Below, in pieces: positions 42,314 to 51,446 of a stretch of DNA of 64,000 bases. The notes under the pieces were generated by a model. It saw only the letters and a list, made by a program, of their open reading frames with translations. It was not told where the DNA came from and searched no databases. The position numbers were made by a program, and so were the translations under genes. This stretch comes from Paenibacillus tyrphae (GTDB lineage: Bacteria > Bacillota > Bacilli > Paenibacillales > NBRC-103111): positions 30,866-94,865 of the forward strand of contig NZ_JAMZAW010000031.1 of NCBI RefSeq assembly GCF_024158745.1. Direction: 5' to 3'. Position 1 is the first letter of the stretch, and each line of letters begins with the position of its first letter.

Positions 42314-43255
42314 ATGAGAGTATTGGTTTATGGAGCAGGAGTTATAGGCAGTTATTTGGCCCATGTTCTTGTGCGCGGGGGCAATGATGTGACCGTATTG
42401 GCCAGAGGAAAACGGGCGGAGGAGCTGGAGAAGGAGGGGCTTGTCATCCGCCATTATTTTCAGCGGAAAACGACGGTGGATCCGGTACGCGTCATCCGGA
42501 CGCTGGAAGCGGGCGATATCTACGATCTCATCTTTGTCGTCATGAAATATACGGATTTCCCGGCGGTACTGCCTATCCTGGCCAACAATCGGAGCAGCAA
42601 TATCGTTCTGGTGGGTAATAATACGGATGCCCATGATATGCAAAATTACCTGGAGGAGCATAGCGATATGCACAAAAATATCGCCTTCGGGTTCCAAATT
42701 AGCGCCGGAAGCAGGGAAAACGGGCGGACCGTCTGTATCCGCGGAGGCGTACAGATGGTGCTCGGCGGTTTGGATGGTCCGATTCCCTTTCAGGCCGCGA
42801 TTGATCAAGCGTTTGCGAAAACCAAATACAAACTTGTCTATCACGAAAATATAGACGCTTGGCTGAAGAATCATATTGTACCCATTGTAGCGCTGGGCTT
42901 TGTAACGATTATCCATGAGCGCCAAATGACAAAAATCGCCAGGGACGATAAGCTGCTGCGGCAAATGATTGCGGCCATGGACGAAGGCTTCCGCGTGCTG
43001 GAAGCCCAGGGTTATCCCTTAACACCGGCCGTTCAAGCTTCATTGATTCGTAAACACCCAACGCTACTGCGGCTGCTTCTAAAAATATATCATATGCTGC
43101 CGGCCAGTCGGCTGGTCGACGGTTCCCCCTACGAAATCGCCGCTTTAAACCGCGTGTTTCGCGATTGGAAAGAACGGTCCAACGTCCCCACTCCCCATTG
43201 GGATGTGCTGGAAGAGCGGTTTAATGCCAGCTCTCCGTTTATTTCCGGAGCGTGA
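42314..43255 (+). CDS. Ketopantoate reductase family protein (ApbA/PanE-like)
   Basis: A 313-residue NAD(P)-dependent oxidoreductase from ATG 42314 after GAGGATAA. The nucleotide loop is VYGAGVIGSYLAHVLVRGG at 4-22. The central NNTDAHDMQ and the C-terminal helical domain (KLLRQMIAAMDEGFRVLEAQG) follow the ApbA fold. Members related in this way often are not true ketopantoate reductases; the usual catalytic lysine/glutamate context could not be verified, so the substrate stays open. It is divergent from tetR and ends at a strong terminator. Confidence 0.82.
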   Translation: MRVLVYGAGVIGSYLAHVLVRGGNDVTVLARGKRAEELEKEGLVIRHYFQRKTTVDPVRVIRTLEAGDIYDLIFVVMKYTDFPAVLPILANNRSSNIVLVGNNTDAHDMQNYLEEHSDMHKNIAFGFQISAGSRENGRTVCIRGGVQMVLGGLDGPIPFQAAIDQAFAKTKYKLVYHENIDAWLKNHIVPIVALGFVTIIHERQMTKIARDDKLLRQMIAAMDEGFRVLEAQGYPLTPAVQASLIRKHPTLLRLLLKIYHMLPASRLVDGSPYEIAALNRVFRDWKERSNVPTPHWDVLEERFNASSPFISGA

Positions 43256-43290
43256 CGGGATTTATCATTAGCAAAATCGCCCTATTAACG

Positions 43291-43328
43291 AACAAAGGTT
43301 CCAGCCGGATGAGCTGAAACCTTTGTTA
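43291..43328 (+). terminator. Terminator of the apbA-like gene
   Basis: AACAAAGGTT (43291-43300) and AACCTTTGTT (43319-43328) with an inner AGC/GCT pair; T-rich flank TTAAT. Confidence 0.75.
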
Positions 43329-43507
43329 ATACGGATGATGTAAAGACCTTCCCGTACATGCAATGGGATTATTTTTTCCTCAGAACTTAGTGGTATGCGA
43401 ATCAATTCAAAACTCTCCACGATTGGTTTCTACCATTCTGTACTAGCTTCCGACCTACTTCTGAATTTGATCAGCCGCCTTATATATGGACTGCTCAAAT
43501 CACCTTG

Positions 43508-43547
43508 TTTTGGATATAGTAAACCATCAAAATTAAGATAGTATAAA
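43508..43547 (+). promoter_or_regulatory. Candidate MocR-site and promoter of the split-barrel gene
   Basis: TTTTGGATATA (43508-43518) equals the motif upstream of serA (45860-45870). TATAAA (43542-43547) lies 24 bases on with no good -35, as in activator-dependent promoters. Confidence 0.5.
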
Positions 43548-43602
43548 ATCATGGCAGCAAAATTCGCGAATTCATTTGGAAACAGAAAGGAAGCGGCTCA
43601 AT

Positions 43603-44154
43603 ATGAGACCCATGATTCATGCACAAAGAAACTGCGAGGATCAGGAAAAGATAGACCTTTTCTTGACAAAAACCAGATCTGGCTTATTGGGTCTGGCAGA
43701 TGGACTTCAGCCATACGTCGTGCCATTGAATTACGTTTGGTGGAATAAATGCATTTACTTTCACGGACTAAGTAGTGGCAGAAAGATTTCCGTCATACAA
43801 CAAAATAATCTTGCTTGCTTTACGGTATTCGAAGAGTATGGCACCGTGACCGCTCCCGTCCCGGCTAAAACGGATACTGCCTACATGAGCGTAATGCTGT
43901 TTGGAAACGTGGAGAAAGTGGACCAATCGGACGATTCGACAGAGGTTCTTCAACAATTTCTGAACAAATATGTACCGGGCTTTTACGACCGGCCGTTATC
44001 GAAAGTGCATGTCGAGAAATACCGTTCCTCCCTTGACCATCAGGCAGTATCTGTATATCGCTTGCGGCCGCACACGATAACAGCGAAAGAGAATCCTATA
44101 GACAGCCAAAACATGTTTTACCCGGGGCGGTCGGTTTCCGATGCCAACAACTGA
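43603..44154 (+). CDS. Pyridoxamine-phosphate-oxidase-fold protein (NimA-like)
   Basis: A 183-residue flavin-binding split-barrel protein starting at ATG 43603 after AGGAAGC. The family pattern shows in EKIDLFLTKTRSGLLGLADG, YVVPLNYVWWNKCIYFHGL and SGRKISVIQQNNLACFTVFE. The C-terminal VYRLRPHTITAKEN ends the barrel. Members include 5-nitroimidazole reductases (Nim) and uncharacterised FMN proteins; a true PdxH function is unlikely at this length. It lies upstream of, and in line with, the MocR gene and shares its putative site. Confidence 0.82.
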   Translation: MRPMIHAQRNCEDQEKIDLFLTKTRSGLLGLADGLQPYVVPLNYVWWNKCIYFHGLSSGRKISVIQQNNLACFTVFEEYGTVTAPVPAKTDTAYMSVMLFGNVEKVDQSDDSTEVLQQFLNKYVPGFYDRPLSKVHVEKYRSSLDHQAVSVYRLRPHTITAKENPIDSQNMFYPGRSVSDANN

Positions 44155-44298
44155 CGCGGTTTCGTTCCAAAGCCTCACAAAGTAACTTATGCAAGAAGGA
44201 AATTCTTCCACCTTGCAAACACAGCTGCCTTCATGATAGTATTTCATAATTCATTTGAACAATCCATAATTGAAATGCAAACATTGGAGGTTTGCCAA

Positions 44299-45729
44299 AT
44301 GTTAAAAATAAACCGAGACGACAACCGTCCCATTTGGCAGCAACTGCTGGATCAAGCGATCCATAACATTACCACGGGAAAATGGCCACCAGGCGAACTG
44401 CTGCTCCCCTCTCGTGAACTTGCCCAATTAGTGGGGGTGTCACGTTCGACCATCCAGATCGTTTATGAGGAATTATATAGCCGCGGATACACCGTCACCT
44501 CTCGTCGAGGCGGGACAAGAGTTAGTGATTGGACGTACCGTCCCCTTTCCTCCGAGGCCGCTTCACCCCAAGGGCCTCTTCAACCTGAATTGCCTATGTT
44601 GAACACTACTGTCGGTCATTTGCAAACTTGGCTCAGAGGTAAAGAAAATACCCATGCATTCATCGATTTCAGTCCACACGAACCTTATTTGGATGACCAT
44701 TTTCATAAGCTCTGGAGGCAATCGTTTGTACAAGCCACGGCGGAACCAGACCTGGCTCACTGGGCTTATGGCAATGCCTACGGCTTCGTGCCGTTGCGCG
44801 AACAAATTCAACGCTACTTGTCGCTTACGCGTGGCGTCCACGTGCATATCGACCAAATTGTATTAACCTCGGGCGCTCAGCATAGCATCGATTTAATCGC
44901 CCAAGCTCTCTTGCAGGAAGGAGAGACGGTTTCAGTGGAAGATCCCGGCTTCCCTGCGGCCTGGATGGCGATGAAGTATCGGCGCATGCAGGTTGCTCCC
45001 GTTCCTATCGATGAGCACGGTCTGCAAGTAGACCGTATTCATCCGCAATCCAAGCTTGTCTATGTTACTCCCTCGCACCAGTGCGCGACCGGAGTCATAA
45101 TGTCGGAACCGCGCAGGCAGCAATTGCTGCATCTGGCCGCCCAGCGCCCATTTTGGATTATTGAGGACGACTACGACAGTGAATTTCGCTACCGAGGCGA
45201 GCCACTTCCCACATTATTCAGCCAATTACCCAAGAACACGTTGTATATGATGAGTTTTTCCAAGCTGGTTGCTCCCGGCATCCGAATATCGGCGATTGTT
45301 GGTCCCAAAGCGGCCATTCGCCAAATTGCCCGGGTACAGGAGTTGTTGTACCGGCATCTTCCGATTATGGAGCAAGTAACGCTTGCCCACTTTATTGAGC
45401 ACGGCCACTTTATACGTCATATGCGCAGAGTCAGAAATGTTTATCGCCGCAGGCACGAAGCCATGACGAAAATGATCAGCGCAACCGGCCTGGGCCAACG
45501 TTTCACACTTAGCGGTGTCGAAACGGGGTTGCATATGCTGCTAGAAGCTGAAGCGTCTTTTGACGAAGAAGCTGTGGCGAATCAAGCACTCAAACACGGG
45601 GTCCGGGTTTATCCGCTTAGCACGTATTGCTTGGAAAGCAAACGAAAGGGATGGGTGCTGGGCTTTGCCAAAGTAGATGAGGCCGCCATTGAAGAAGGCA
45701 TTTATCGCCTCTCGGAGATGCTCTTGTAA
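44299..45729 (+). CDS. MocR/PdxR-family regulator with aminotransferase domain
   Basis: A 476-residue chimera from ATG 44299 (TGGAGG upstream). Residues 1-75 are a GntR winged helix (PIWQQLLDQAIHNITTGKWP, SRSTIQIVYEELYSRGY). Residues 110-476 are a fold-type I aminotransferase domain with PLP features: DYDSEFRYRG near 291 and the lysine K322 in MMSFSKLVAPGIR. MocR proteins use PLP or PLP adducts as effectors. Neighbouring genes (PNPOx fold, YggS-type PLP carrier, serA) suggest regulation of a B6 or serine-linked set. It is followed by its own terminator. Confidence 0.92.
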   Translation: MLKINRDDNRPIWQQLLDQAIHNITTGKWPPGELLLPSRELAQLVGVSRSTIQIVYEELYSRGYTVTSRRGGTRVSDWTYRPLSSEAASPQGPLQPELPMLNTTVGHLQTWLRGKENTHAFIDFSPHEPYLDDHFHKLWRQSFVQATAEPDLAHWAYGNAYGFVPLREQIQRYLSLTRGVHVHIDQIVLTSGAQHSIDLIAQALLQEGETVSVEDPGFPAAWMAMKYRRMQVAPVPIDEHGLQVDRIHPQSKLVYVTPSHQCATGVIMSEPRRQQLLHLAAQRPFWIIEDDYDSEFRYRGEPLPTLFSQLPKNTLYMMSFSKLVAPGIRISAIVGPKAAIRQIARVQELLYRHLPIMEQVTLAHFIEHGHFIRHMRRVRNVYRRRHEAMTKMISATGLGQRFTLSGVETGLHMLLEAEASFDEEAVANQALKHGVRVYPLSTYCLESKRKGWVLGFAKVDEAAIEEGIYRLSEMLL

Positions 45730-45781
45730 AAATATCCCCTTCAAATCAACTTTTTAAAAAGTTGACTTGAGGGGATATTTT
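45730..45781 (+). terminator. Terminator after the MocR gene
   Basis: AAATATCCCC-TTCAAATCAAC and GTTGACTTGA-GGGGATATTT form a stem of over 20 bp closing TTTTTAAAAA, then TTATTT. Confidence 0.88.
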
Positions 45782-45835
45782 TATTTCAGCACCTATGAAA
45801 AACATAGGGGGGCAAGTTGTTTAACGGGTAAACAC

Positions 45836-45897
45836 TTTTGGATTGCTCGAAATTAATATTTTTGGATATATATTACCAATCCAACTATTGCTATACT
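45836..45897 (+). promoter_or_regulatory. Candidate MocR-controlled promoter of serA
   Basis: TTTTGGATTG (45836-45845) and TTTTGGATATA (45860-45870) are direct repeats 24 bp apart; ATCCAA (45879-45884) is an inverted copy. TATACT (45892-45897) is a good -10 without a -35 box. Direct plus inverted sites at about -35 and upstream are typical of MocR regulators. Confidence 0.6.
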
Positions 45898-45956
45898 AGC
45901 ATGGTATTCCGATAAGACTAGACAGGCAGAGTTGACTTTTGATTGGAGGAAAACCA

Positions 45957-47549
45957 ATGTTTAACGTTTTGGTATCAGACCCAATTAGTGATTTTGGCTT
46001 GCAGCAGTTGACGAGTGCGTTGGATGTGAAGGTCACAAAAAAGACGGGATTGAGCGAGGAAGAGCTTATTTCCATCATCGGTTCGTATGATGCGTTGCTC
46101 GTCCGTTCCCAAACAAAAGTCACTCGGCGCATCATGAAAGCCGGTGTCCAGCTGAAAGTCATTGGCCGGGCGGGGGTCGGCGTTGATAATATTGATTTGG
46201 ACGCCGCGACGAGCCGGGGGATTGTGGTGGTCAATGCACCAGACGGCAATACCGTCACGACATGTGAGCATACTTTTGCGATGATGATGGCGTTAGCCCG
46301 GCATATTCCGCAAGCTTATACGAAAACCGTTTCTGGGCTGTGGGACCGCAAATCCTTTCTTGGCGTTGAATTGCGAAGCAAGATCCTTGGTGTGATGGGG
46401 CTCGGCCGTATCGGAATCGAAGTATCCAAACGCGCGGCGGCGTTCGGTATGACCGTTATTGGCTACGATCCCTTCCTGGCGGAAGAAAGGGCGAATGAAT
46501 TAGGGGTCAGGCTTACGACAGTAGACGAGATGTTGCGAACAGCGGATTTTATCACGGTTCATACGCCGCTGACCAGCGAAACGCATCATATGATAGCGAA
46601 GCCGCAATTTGGCATCATGAAACGGGGCATGCGTATCATCAACTGCGCCCGCGGGGGAATTATTGACGAGGCTGCCCTTCTCGAAGCGCTCGATGAAGGG
46701 ATTGTGGCCGGCGCTGCTTTTGATGTATTTGAAAAGGAGCCTCCGGAGCCGGATCATCCTTTTTTTAATCATCCCCATATGATTGTTACCCCGCACTTGG
46801 GCGCGTCTACTTTTGAAGCCCAGGAAAATGTAGCCATCGCCGTTTCGAAGCAAGTGATCCATATTTTGCGCAACGAGCCATTTAAGCATGCCGTCAATAT
46901 GCCTGCGATTCCGTCAGGGCTCCTTAACAGGCTGCAGCCCTACTTTACCTTGTGCGACCAACTGGGCAAATCGCTGGCCCAAATGACGGATGGCGCTGTG
47001 CGTGAAGTGTCTGTGGAATGTGCGGGAGCGCTTGCCGATGTGGACATCTCACCCCTTGTACCCTATGCGCTTAAAGGGATACTTTCTCATCATCTCGGCG
47101 CGGAACAAGTCAATATTGTCAATGCCCTCTATTTGGCGAAGGATCGGGACGTTCATATTGGGACACGCAAATCCCTTATTGACCAAGGTGCGGCCGATGG
47201 GATTACGATTCGATTAAAGACCACGATGGAAGAAAGATGGGTGACGGGGGCGGCCGTGGCTGGCGTTGGAGAACGACTCATTCGAATCGGGCCTTACCCG
47301 GTAGAACTTCCAACGGAAGGCTATGTCCTGTTGATCTCACAGATAGACAAGCCAGGGATCATAGGCCGCGTCGGAACGTTGCTCGGAGATAGCGGCATTA
47401 ATATTGCCACGATGCAGGTTGGCCGAACCGAGATTGGCGGTTCAGCGGTCATGATACTAAAAGTGGATAAGAAAGTGCCCAAACAAGTGATGGAAGCCTT
47501 ATGTGCGATACCGGAAATCAAACGTGTACGGGAGATCAACTTTGACTAG
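45957..47549 (+). CDS. serA: D-3-phosphoglycerate dehydrogenase
   Basis: A 530-residue long-form SerA from ATG 45957 (GGAGGA upstream), catalysing the first step of serine synthesis. It shows the NAD loop GLGRIGIEV, the catalytic arginine in INCARGGI, the glutamate in FEKEPPEP and the histidine in VTPHLGAST. An intervening allosteric-substrate domain and a C-terminal ACT domain (VLLISQIDKPGIIGRVGTLL) complete the 3PGDH type. Its placement in a MocR-led cluster is unusual and could mark a second, dedicated copy. Confidence 0.95.
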   Translation: MFNVLVSDPISDFGLQQLTSALDVKVTKKTGLSEEELISIIGSYDALLVRSQTKVTRRIMKAGVQLKVIGRAGVGVDNIDLDAATSRGIVVVNAPDGNTVTTCEHTFAMMMALARHIPQAYTKTVSGLWDRKSFLGVELRSKILGVMGLGRIGIEVSKRAAAFGMTVIGYDPFLAEERANELGVRLTTVDEMLRTADFITVHTPLTSETHHMIAKPQFGIMKRGMRIINCARGGIIDEAALLEALDEGIVAGAAFDVFEKEPPEPDHPFFNHPHMIVTPHLGASTFEAQENVAIAVSKQVIHILRNEPFKHAVNMPAIPSGLLNRLQPYFTLCDQLGKSLAQMTDGAVREVSVECAGALADVDISPLVPYALKGILSHHLGAEQVNIVNALYLAKDRDVHIGTRKSLIDQGAADGITIRLKTTMEERWVTGAAVAGVGERLIRIGPYPVELPTEGYVLLISQIDKPGIIGRVGTLLGDSGINIATMQVGRTEIGGSAVMILKVDKKVPKQVMEALCAIPEIKRVREINFD

Positions 47550-47647
47550 CCTTCAAATGAGACGCCATCCAGTCAAGGAAAATGGATTGCCCTCCCATAT
47601 GCGGTTTGTGCAGAAAAGCCAGACGAAATGGAGAAAGAAGGAAGGAT

Positions 47648-48391
47648 ATGGAACATCTCATTGAAAAAAATCTCGAAACGGTCAGGCGGCAGATGGAACT
47701 GGCTTGCCAAGCATCGGGGCGCAAGACAGAAGAAGTAAAATTGTTGCTAGCAACCAAAACGGTGCCGATTGAAAAGCTGGAAATGGCCATGCAAGCGGGT
47801 GAAACGTTATTTGGGGAAAACAAGGCGCAGGAGCTGCGGAGCAAGTTTCCGCTTATGCAGCAATACCAAAAGGTGGAATGGCATTTTATCGGCCATTTGC
47901 AAACGAATAAGGTCAAGGATGTTGTCAAATATGTGAAGCTGATTCATTCGGTAGACCGTTTGAAACTGGGCCAAGCGTTGCACCAGCAACTGATGAAAGA
48001 GAACAAGGCCATAGATATTTTGGTTCAAATCAACACGTCATACGAAGAAAGTAAATTTGGCGCTCCGCCGGAAGCTGCGCTGGAGCTGGTAGAACAGTTA
48101 TCCCAATTTGAAACGCTAAACATTAAAGGTTTGATGACGATTGGAAAGCTGGGTGCAAATAATGATGAGACCCGGCACTGCTTCCGACTGTTAAAGCAAA
48201 TTCAAATGCAAATCAAAGAGAGAGAGATTCCGCGTGTGGACATGGATATTCTCTCCATGGGGATGTCCGGGGATTTTAGAGTGGCGATCGAAGAAGGCGC
48301 CACCATCATACGCCTGGGGACAAACGTATTTGGGCAGCGCTATCTGCCGGACGGGTATTACTGGAATGAACATATAACCCATGATGATTAG
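47648..48391 (+). CDS. YggS/PROSC-family PLP-binding protein
   Basis: A 247-residue single-domain PLP protein from ATG 47648 after AAGAAGGA. The PLP lysine is in LLLATKTVP (about residue 36); FGENKAQEL, WHFIGHLQTNKVK and SMGMSGDFRVAIEEGATIIR are the family motifs. These proteins carry and balance PLP and affect amino-acid pools. The second position of the lysine motif (ATK instead of VSK) is slightly off. It follows serA by 98 bases, in one probable operon to benE. Confidence 0.93.
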   Translation: MEHLIEKNLETVRRQMELACQASGRKTEEVKLLLATKTVPIEKLEMAMQAGETLFGENKAQELRSKFPLMQQYQKVEWHFIGHLQTNKVKDVVKYVKLIHSVDRLKLGQALHQQLMKENKAIDILVQINTSYEESKFGAPPEAALELVEQLSQFETLNIKGLMTIGKLGANNDETRHCFRLLKQIQMQIKEREIPRVDMDILSMGMSGDFRVAIEEGATIIRLGTNVFGQRYLPDGYYWNEHITHDD

Positions 48392-48412
48392 AAGAGAGGC
48401 AGGAGAGCGCTT

Positions 48413-49609
48413 ATGAACACAACATCCCCTCCGCTGCGCGGCCGCGATATGATATCGCCAACGATCGCGGCTTTGATATCGGTCATAGTGAACTATGGCG
48501 GTACGTTTATTCTTGTGTTTCAGGCGGCGAAAGTCGCGGGGTTGAGCCCTGAAATGACTGCTTCATGGATATGGTCGATATCAATTGGGGTAGGGATAAC
48601 CGGGATATGGCTAAGCTATCGTTACCGGGAGCCGATTATTACGGCGTGGTCAACGCCTGGGGTAGCATTTCTTGTCTCGGCGCTAGCGGTAACCCCTTAT
48701 GCCGAAGCAATTGGCGCTTATATGATCTCGGCTCTGGGATTTGTCGTGCTGGGTTTATCAGGCATGTTTGAACGTTTCGTGCGGATGATTCCGCCAGGCA
48801 TTGCTTCAGGATTGCTGGCCGGTATTTTACTTCAATTTGGCATCTCGGCTTTTGGCGGTGCGCAAATTGACCCTGTGCTGGTCGTGGTGTTGTTTGCTGC
48901 GTATGTCGTGCTAAGGCGCTTCACATCCCGGTATGCGATCATCGGCATTTTGGCAATCGGGCTGGTTTATTTGATTAGTACAGAAAAAGCCGATTTCAGC
49001 ACGATCCAACTGGCCGTTGCTTCACCGATATTTGTCGTTCCGGAATTTTCGCTGCATGCGTTATTAGGCGTGGCATTACCGCTGTTTATCATTACGTTGA
49101 CGGGACAATACATGCCTGGAATGCTGGTGCTGCGCAATGATGGATTTAAGACAAGCGCCAATCCCATTTTGACCATAACGGGTTTGGGGTCGCTCCTTGC
49201 TGCGCCATTCGGTTCGCATGCTTTTAATGTAGCGGCCATTACGGCTGCGATTTGTACAGGAAAAGACGCACACGAGGATTCGAAAAAGCGTTACCTTGCA
49301 GGGATTGCCTGTGGCCTCTTTTATATGGTAGTCGGGATATTGGGTGTTACGCTGGCTTCGCTTTTCCTCATCCTTCCCGCCACATTTATTGCGACGTTGG
49401 CAGGATTGGCGCTGCTCGGCACAATAGGCGGCAGCCTGGCCAACGCTTTAACGGAGCCAAAAGGCCGCGAGACTGCATTGATTACTTTTTTGGCAACAGC
49501 AGCCAATGTCACCTTGCTTGGAGTCGGCGGTGCATTTTGGGGATTGGTCGCAGGCCTGGCAGCTCACGCATGGATACATGGGCAATTTCGGAGAAAGCCA
49601 TATGCATAA
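48413..49609 (+). CDS. BenE-family transporter
   Basis: A 398-residue membrane protein with about eleven or twelve helices. It opens with ISPTIAALISVIVNYGGTF and has ITAWSTPGVAFLV near 70, FIITLTGQYMPGMLVLRNDG near 235 and APFGSHAFNVAAITAAICTG near 260, the benzoate:H+ symporter family pattern. In other bacteria such proteins import aromatic acids or remain uncharacterised. Next to serA and a PLP protein the substrate could be different. Start ATG 48413 after GCAGGAGAG. Confidence 0.88.
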   Translation: MNTTSPPLRGRDMISPTIAALISVIVNYGGTFILVFQAAKVAGLSPEMTASWIWSISIGVGITGIWLSYRYREPIITAWSTPGVAFLVSALAVTPYAEAIGAYMISALGFVVLGLSGMFERFVRMIPPGIASGLLAGILLQFGISAFGGAQIDPVLVVVLFAAYVVLRRFTSRYAIIGILAIGLVYLISTEKADFSTIQLAVASPIFVVPEFSLHALLGVALPLFIITLTGQYMPGMLVLRNDGFKTSANPILTITGLGSLLAAPFGSHAFNVAAITAAICTGKDAHEDSKKRYLAGIACGLFYMVVGILGVTLASLFLILPATFIATLAGLALLGTIGGSLANALTEPKGRETALITFLATAANVTLLGVGGAFWGLVAGLAAHAWIHGQFRRKPYA

Positions 49610-49730
49610 GCCGTCTCTGAACAGGTACATACCCGCGAGGCAACACTATAGGAAAAAAGTATATACGGATCGATCTATACCGTTTGCGAATATGTGGTGA
49701 TGAGCAATACATTACACATCCCGAGTATAA

Positions 49731-49771
49731 AAAAAGCTCCAGAATCGACAAAAGGTCAGATTCAAGAGCTC
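49731..49771 (-). terminator. Terminator of tRNA-Leu copy 2
   Basis: AGCTC/GAGCT and GAATC/GATTC arms with a 12-base loop, then TTTTTTTA on the minus strand. The sequence differs wholly from the copy 1 terminator. Confidence 0.8.
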
Positions 49772-49788
49772 GTTCATTGTTAAGTTGA

Positions 49789-49873
49789 TGCGGTCGAGAG
49801 GACTCGAACCTCCACGGCTGTTACACCACTAGAACCTGAATCTAGCGCGTCTGCCAATTCCGCCACGACCGCA
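49789..49873 (-). tRNA. tRNA-Leu (anticodon CAG), copy 2
   Basis: Identical over all 85 bases to the gene at 25601. Anticodon loop TTCAGGT. The 52 bases 5' of it also match copy 1 apart from two changes. Confidence 0.97.
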
Positions 49874-49925
49874 TATTTCGCTGCGATTCGATCGATTTCG
49901 AACCGACAAATGGAATTATATAACG
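49789..49925. repeat. Direct repeat, right copy (tRNA-Leu plus 5' flank)
   Basis: Partner of 25601-25737. Homology ends just past TATAACG, before the -35 box, so each copy has its own upstream promoter half. Confidence 0.9.
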
Positions 49926-49943
49926 GGTATTGGGCCATGTCAA
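49915..49943 (-). promoter_or_regulatory. Promoter of tRNA-Leu copy 2
   Basis: TTGACA (49943-49938), 17 bases, TATAAT (49920-49915). The -35 box overlaps the stop codon of the DMT transporter gene. Confidence 0.85.
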
Positions 49944-50833
49944 GCGTTAGATCTGCTATTCTTCGTTGTCGCGGATCTTGGTTTAAAGTCCATGTTGACA
50001 AGAAAGATGCCTGATCCGATACACAGACCGCCTGCTATGATCGAAGGATGCAGCGGTTCCCCCAATACGCTCCAGCCCGTTAACACCCCGAAAAAAGGAG
50101 CCAAAAATAAAAACGCGCTTGTTTTGCCCGGATCGCTTCTTTGAAGCACGTAATACCAGACGGCAAACTGTACAATAGAAGACAGTACGCTTAACCACAG
50201 CAAAATCGCCAAGGAATGGCCGTTGACAATAAAGAACGGCCTTTCAAGAACCAAGCTGCTCAAAAAGAGCAGCAAGCCCCCGAAGAGCATTTGATAAGCG
50301 GATAACACCCACGAGTCGATCCTCCCTCCCCATCGTTTGACCAGTAATGTCGACATTGCCCAGCATACCGAGGAGAGGAGGCCGAAGAGCAGGCCGATTT
50401 TGACTTCCAGCCGCGTTCCCAAGGTTATAGCTACACCAGTTAGCCCCAGCAAAACACCTATCCATTGATAAGGCTTATACCGCGCCTTAAGAAGGACCGT
50501 CCCCAGGATGACCACAAGCAGCGGATTCGTAAACGTCAGGATCGACGACTGGCTGGCCGTAATGGTTCGCAGACTCAAAAAAATGCATCCCATGACCCCT
50601 GCCGTTTGAAACGCCCCGATAACCAGCATCCGGATCCAGACGAGCTTGGAATCGGGATGCGGCCTTCGGAGTCCGATAACAAAGACCCCCATGAGTATTC
50701 CAGCGAGAATGAAGCGAAATGCGGCCAATAACAAAGGAGACGAGTAAGCCAGCCCCAATTTCCCTACAGTGAAAGAAGAGCCCATTAAAAAAGTTGTTAA
50801 AACGATCAACGGCACAAATTTGATTGTATTCAT
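49940..50833 (-). CDS. EamA-family (DMT) transporter
   Basis: A 297-residue protein from ATG 50833 (AAGGGGGAT upstream), with ten helices in two EamA repeats. The first starts VPLIVLTTFLMGSSFTVGKL and the second AWYYVLQRSDPGKTSAFLFL, ending GVLTGWSVLGEPLHPSIIAG. Such proteins export amino acids or other metabolites. Substrate unknown. It runs into the tRNA promoter. Confidence 0.9.
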   Translation of the reverse strand: MNTIKFVPLIVLTTFLMGSSFTVGKLGLAYSSPLLLAAFRFILAGILMGVFVIGLRRPHPDSKLVWIRMLVIGAFQTAGVMGCIFLSLRTITASQSSILTFTNPLLVVILGTVLLKARYKPYQWIGVLLGLTGVAITLGTRLEVKIGLLFGLLSSVCWAMSTLLVKRWGGRIDSWVLSAYQMLFGGLLLFLSSLVLERPFFIVNGHSLAILLWLSVLSSIVQFAVWYYVLQRSDPGKTSAFLFLAPFFGVLTGWSVLGEPLHPSIIAGGLCIGSGIFLVNMDFKPRSATTKNSRSNA

Positions 50834-50964
50834 GCAGCGATATCCCCCTTCGTTTACTTTGATTCGCGGAAGCGAATCATTTGTCATTGTAAACGAAGAA
50901 TAATTCGTTCTTCATCGAAGTATGGAATACATTCAAAAAAAGTTCCGGAATAAGACAGATCGTC

Positions 50965-51354
50965 TTACTTCCATATTCCCTTCTTCCGCTTTGCCCGCTT
51001 GTCCGTCCGCAAATATTCGTCCGTGATGCGTTCAATATACGCCATCGTCTCCTCATCGAGACCAAGCACCTTCTCGTGGCCGCCAGGTTCCGGATGAATC
51101 CACTCCCAATATTTCTCCAGTACGTCCTCTCGGTCCCCGAACCATTGTCCCTCGATTTCCAGCAGCCGTTCGGCTAACCGTCTCGAAGTGGGAGAATCCG
51201 GCGGCTCCCCGAGGTGGCCATGAATGTCACGCAGTATGCGAATCCATTCGTCTGCCCGCGGATCGTTCTCCTCAAGCCTCTGCAACGATTCGATAATCGG
51301 CAGCCACTCGTACACCTCTTTTGCCTCAATTCCCCACTTTCTCAACAAGCTCAC
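50965..51354 (-). CDS. Unidentified protein, possibly a truncated MerR-type effector domain
   Basis: A 129-residue helical protein beginning LLRKWGIEAKEVYEWLPI and containing SRRLAERLLEIEGQWFGDRED. The pattern recalls the C-terminal TipAS-like part of MerR regulators. No ribosome site precedes the GTG 51354, and the DNA-binding half would lie upstream where only AT-rich sequence exists, so it may be a remnant. Low certainty on both counts. Confidence 0.45.
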   Translation of the reverse strand: MSLLRKWGIEAKEVYEWLPIIESLQRLEENDPRADEWIRILRDIHGHLGEPPDSPTSRRLAERLLEIEGQWFGDREDVLEKYWEWIHPEPGGHEKVLGLDEETMAYIERITDEYLRTDKRAKRKKGIWK

Positions 51355-51446
51355 TTTTATATAATAAAAGATGTTTACATATTAAAAAAATGGAATTACA
51401 ATAAATTGGAATCAAAGTTAATAATTTCATTTTATTAGGGGAGGGA

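Larger units (their letters stand above)
43256..43602. other. Intergenic region with terminator and shared motif
   Basis: It holds the terminator at 43291, then about 180 bases without a frame, then the TTTTGGATATA motif at 43508 and a TATAAA box at 43542 ahead of the split-barrel gene. Nothing else is evident. Confidence 0.5.
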
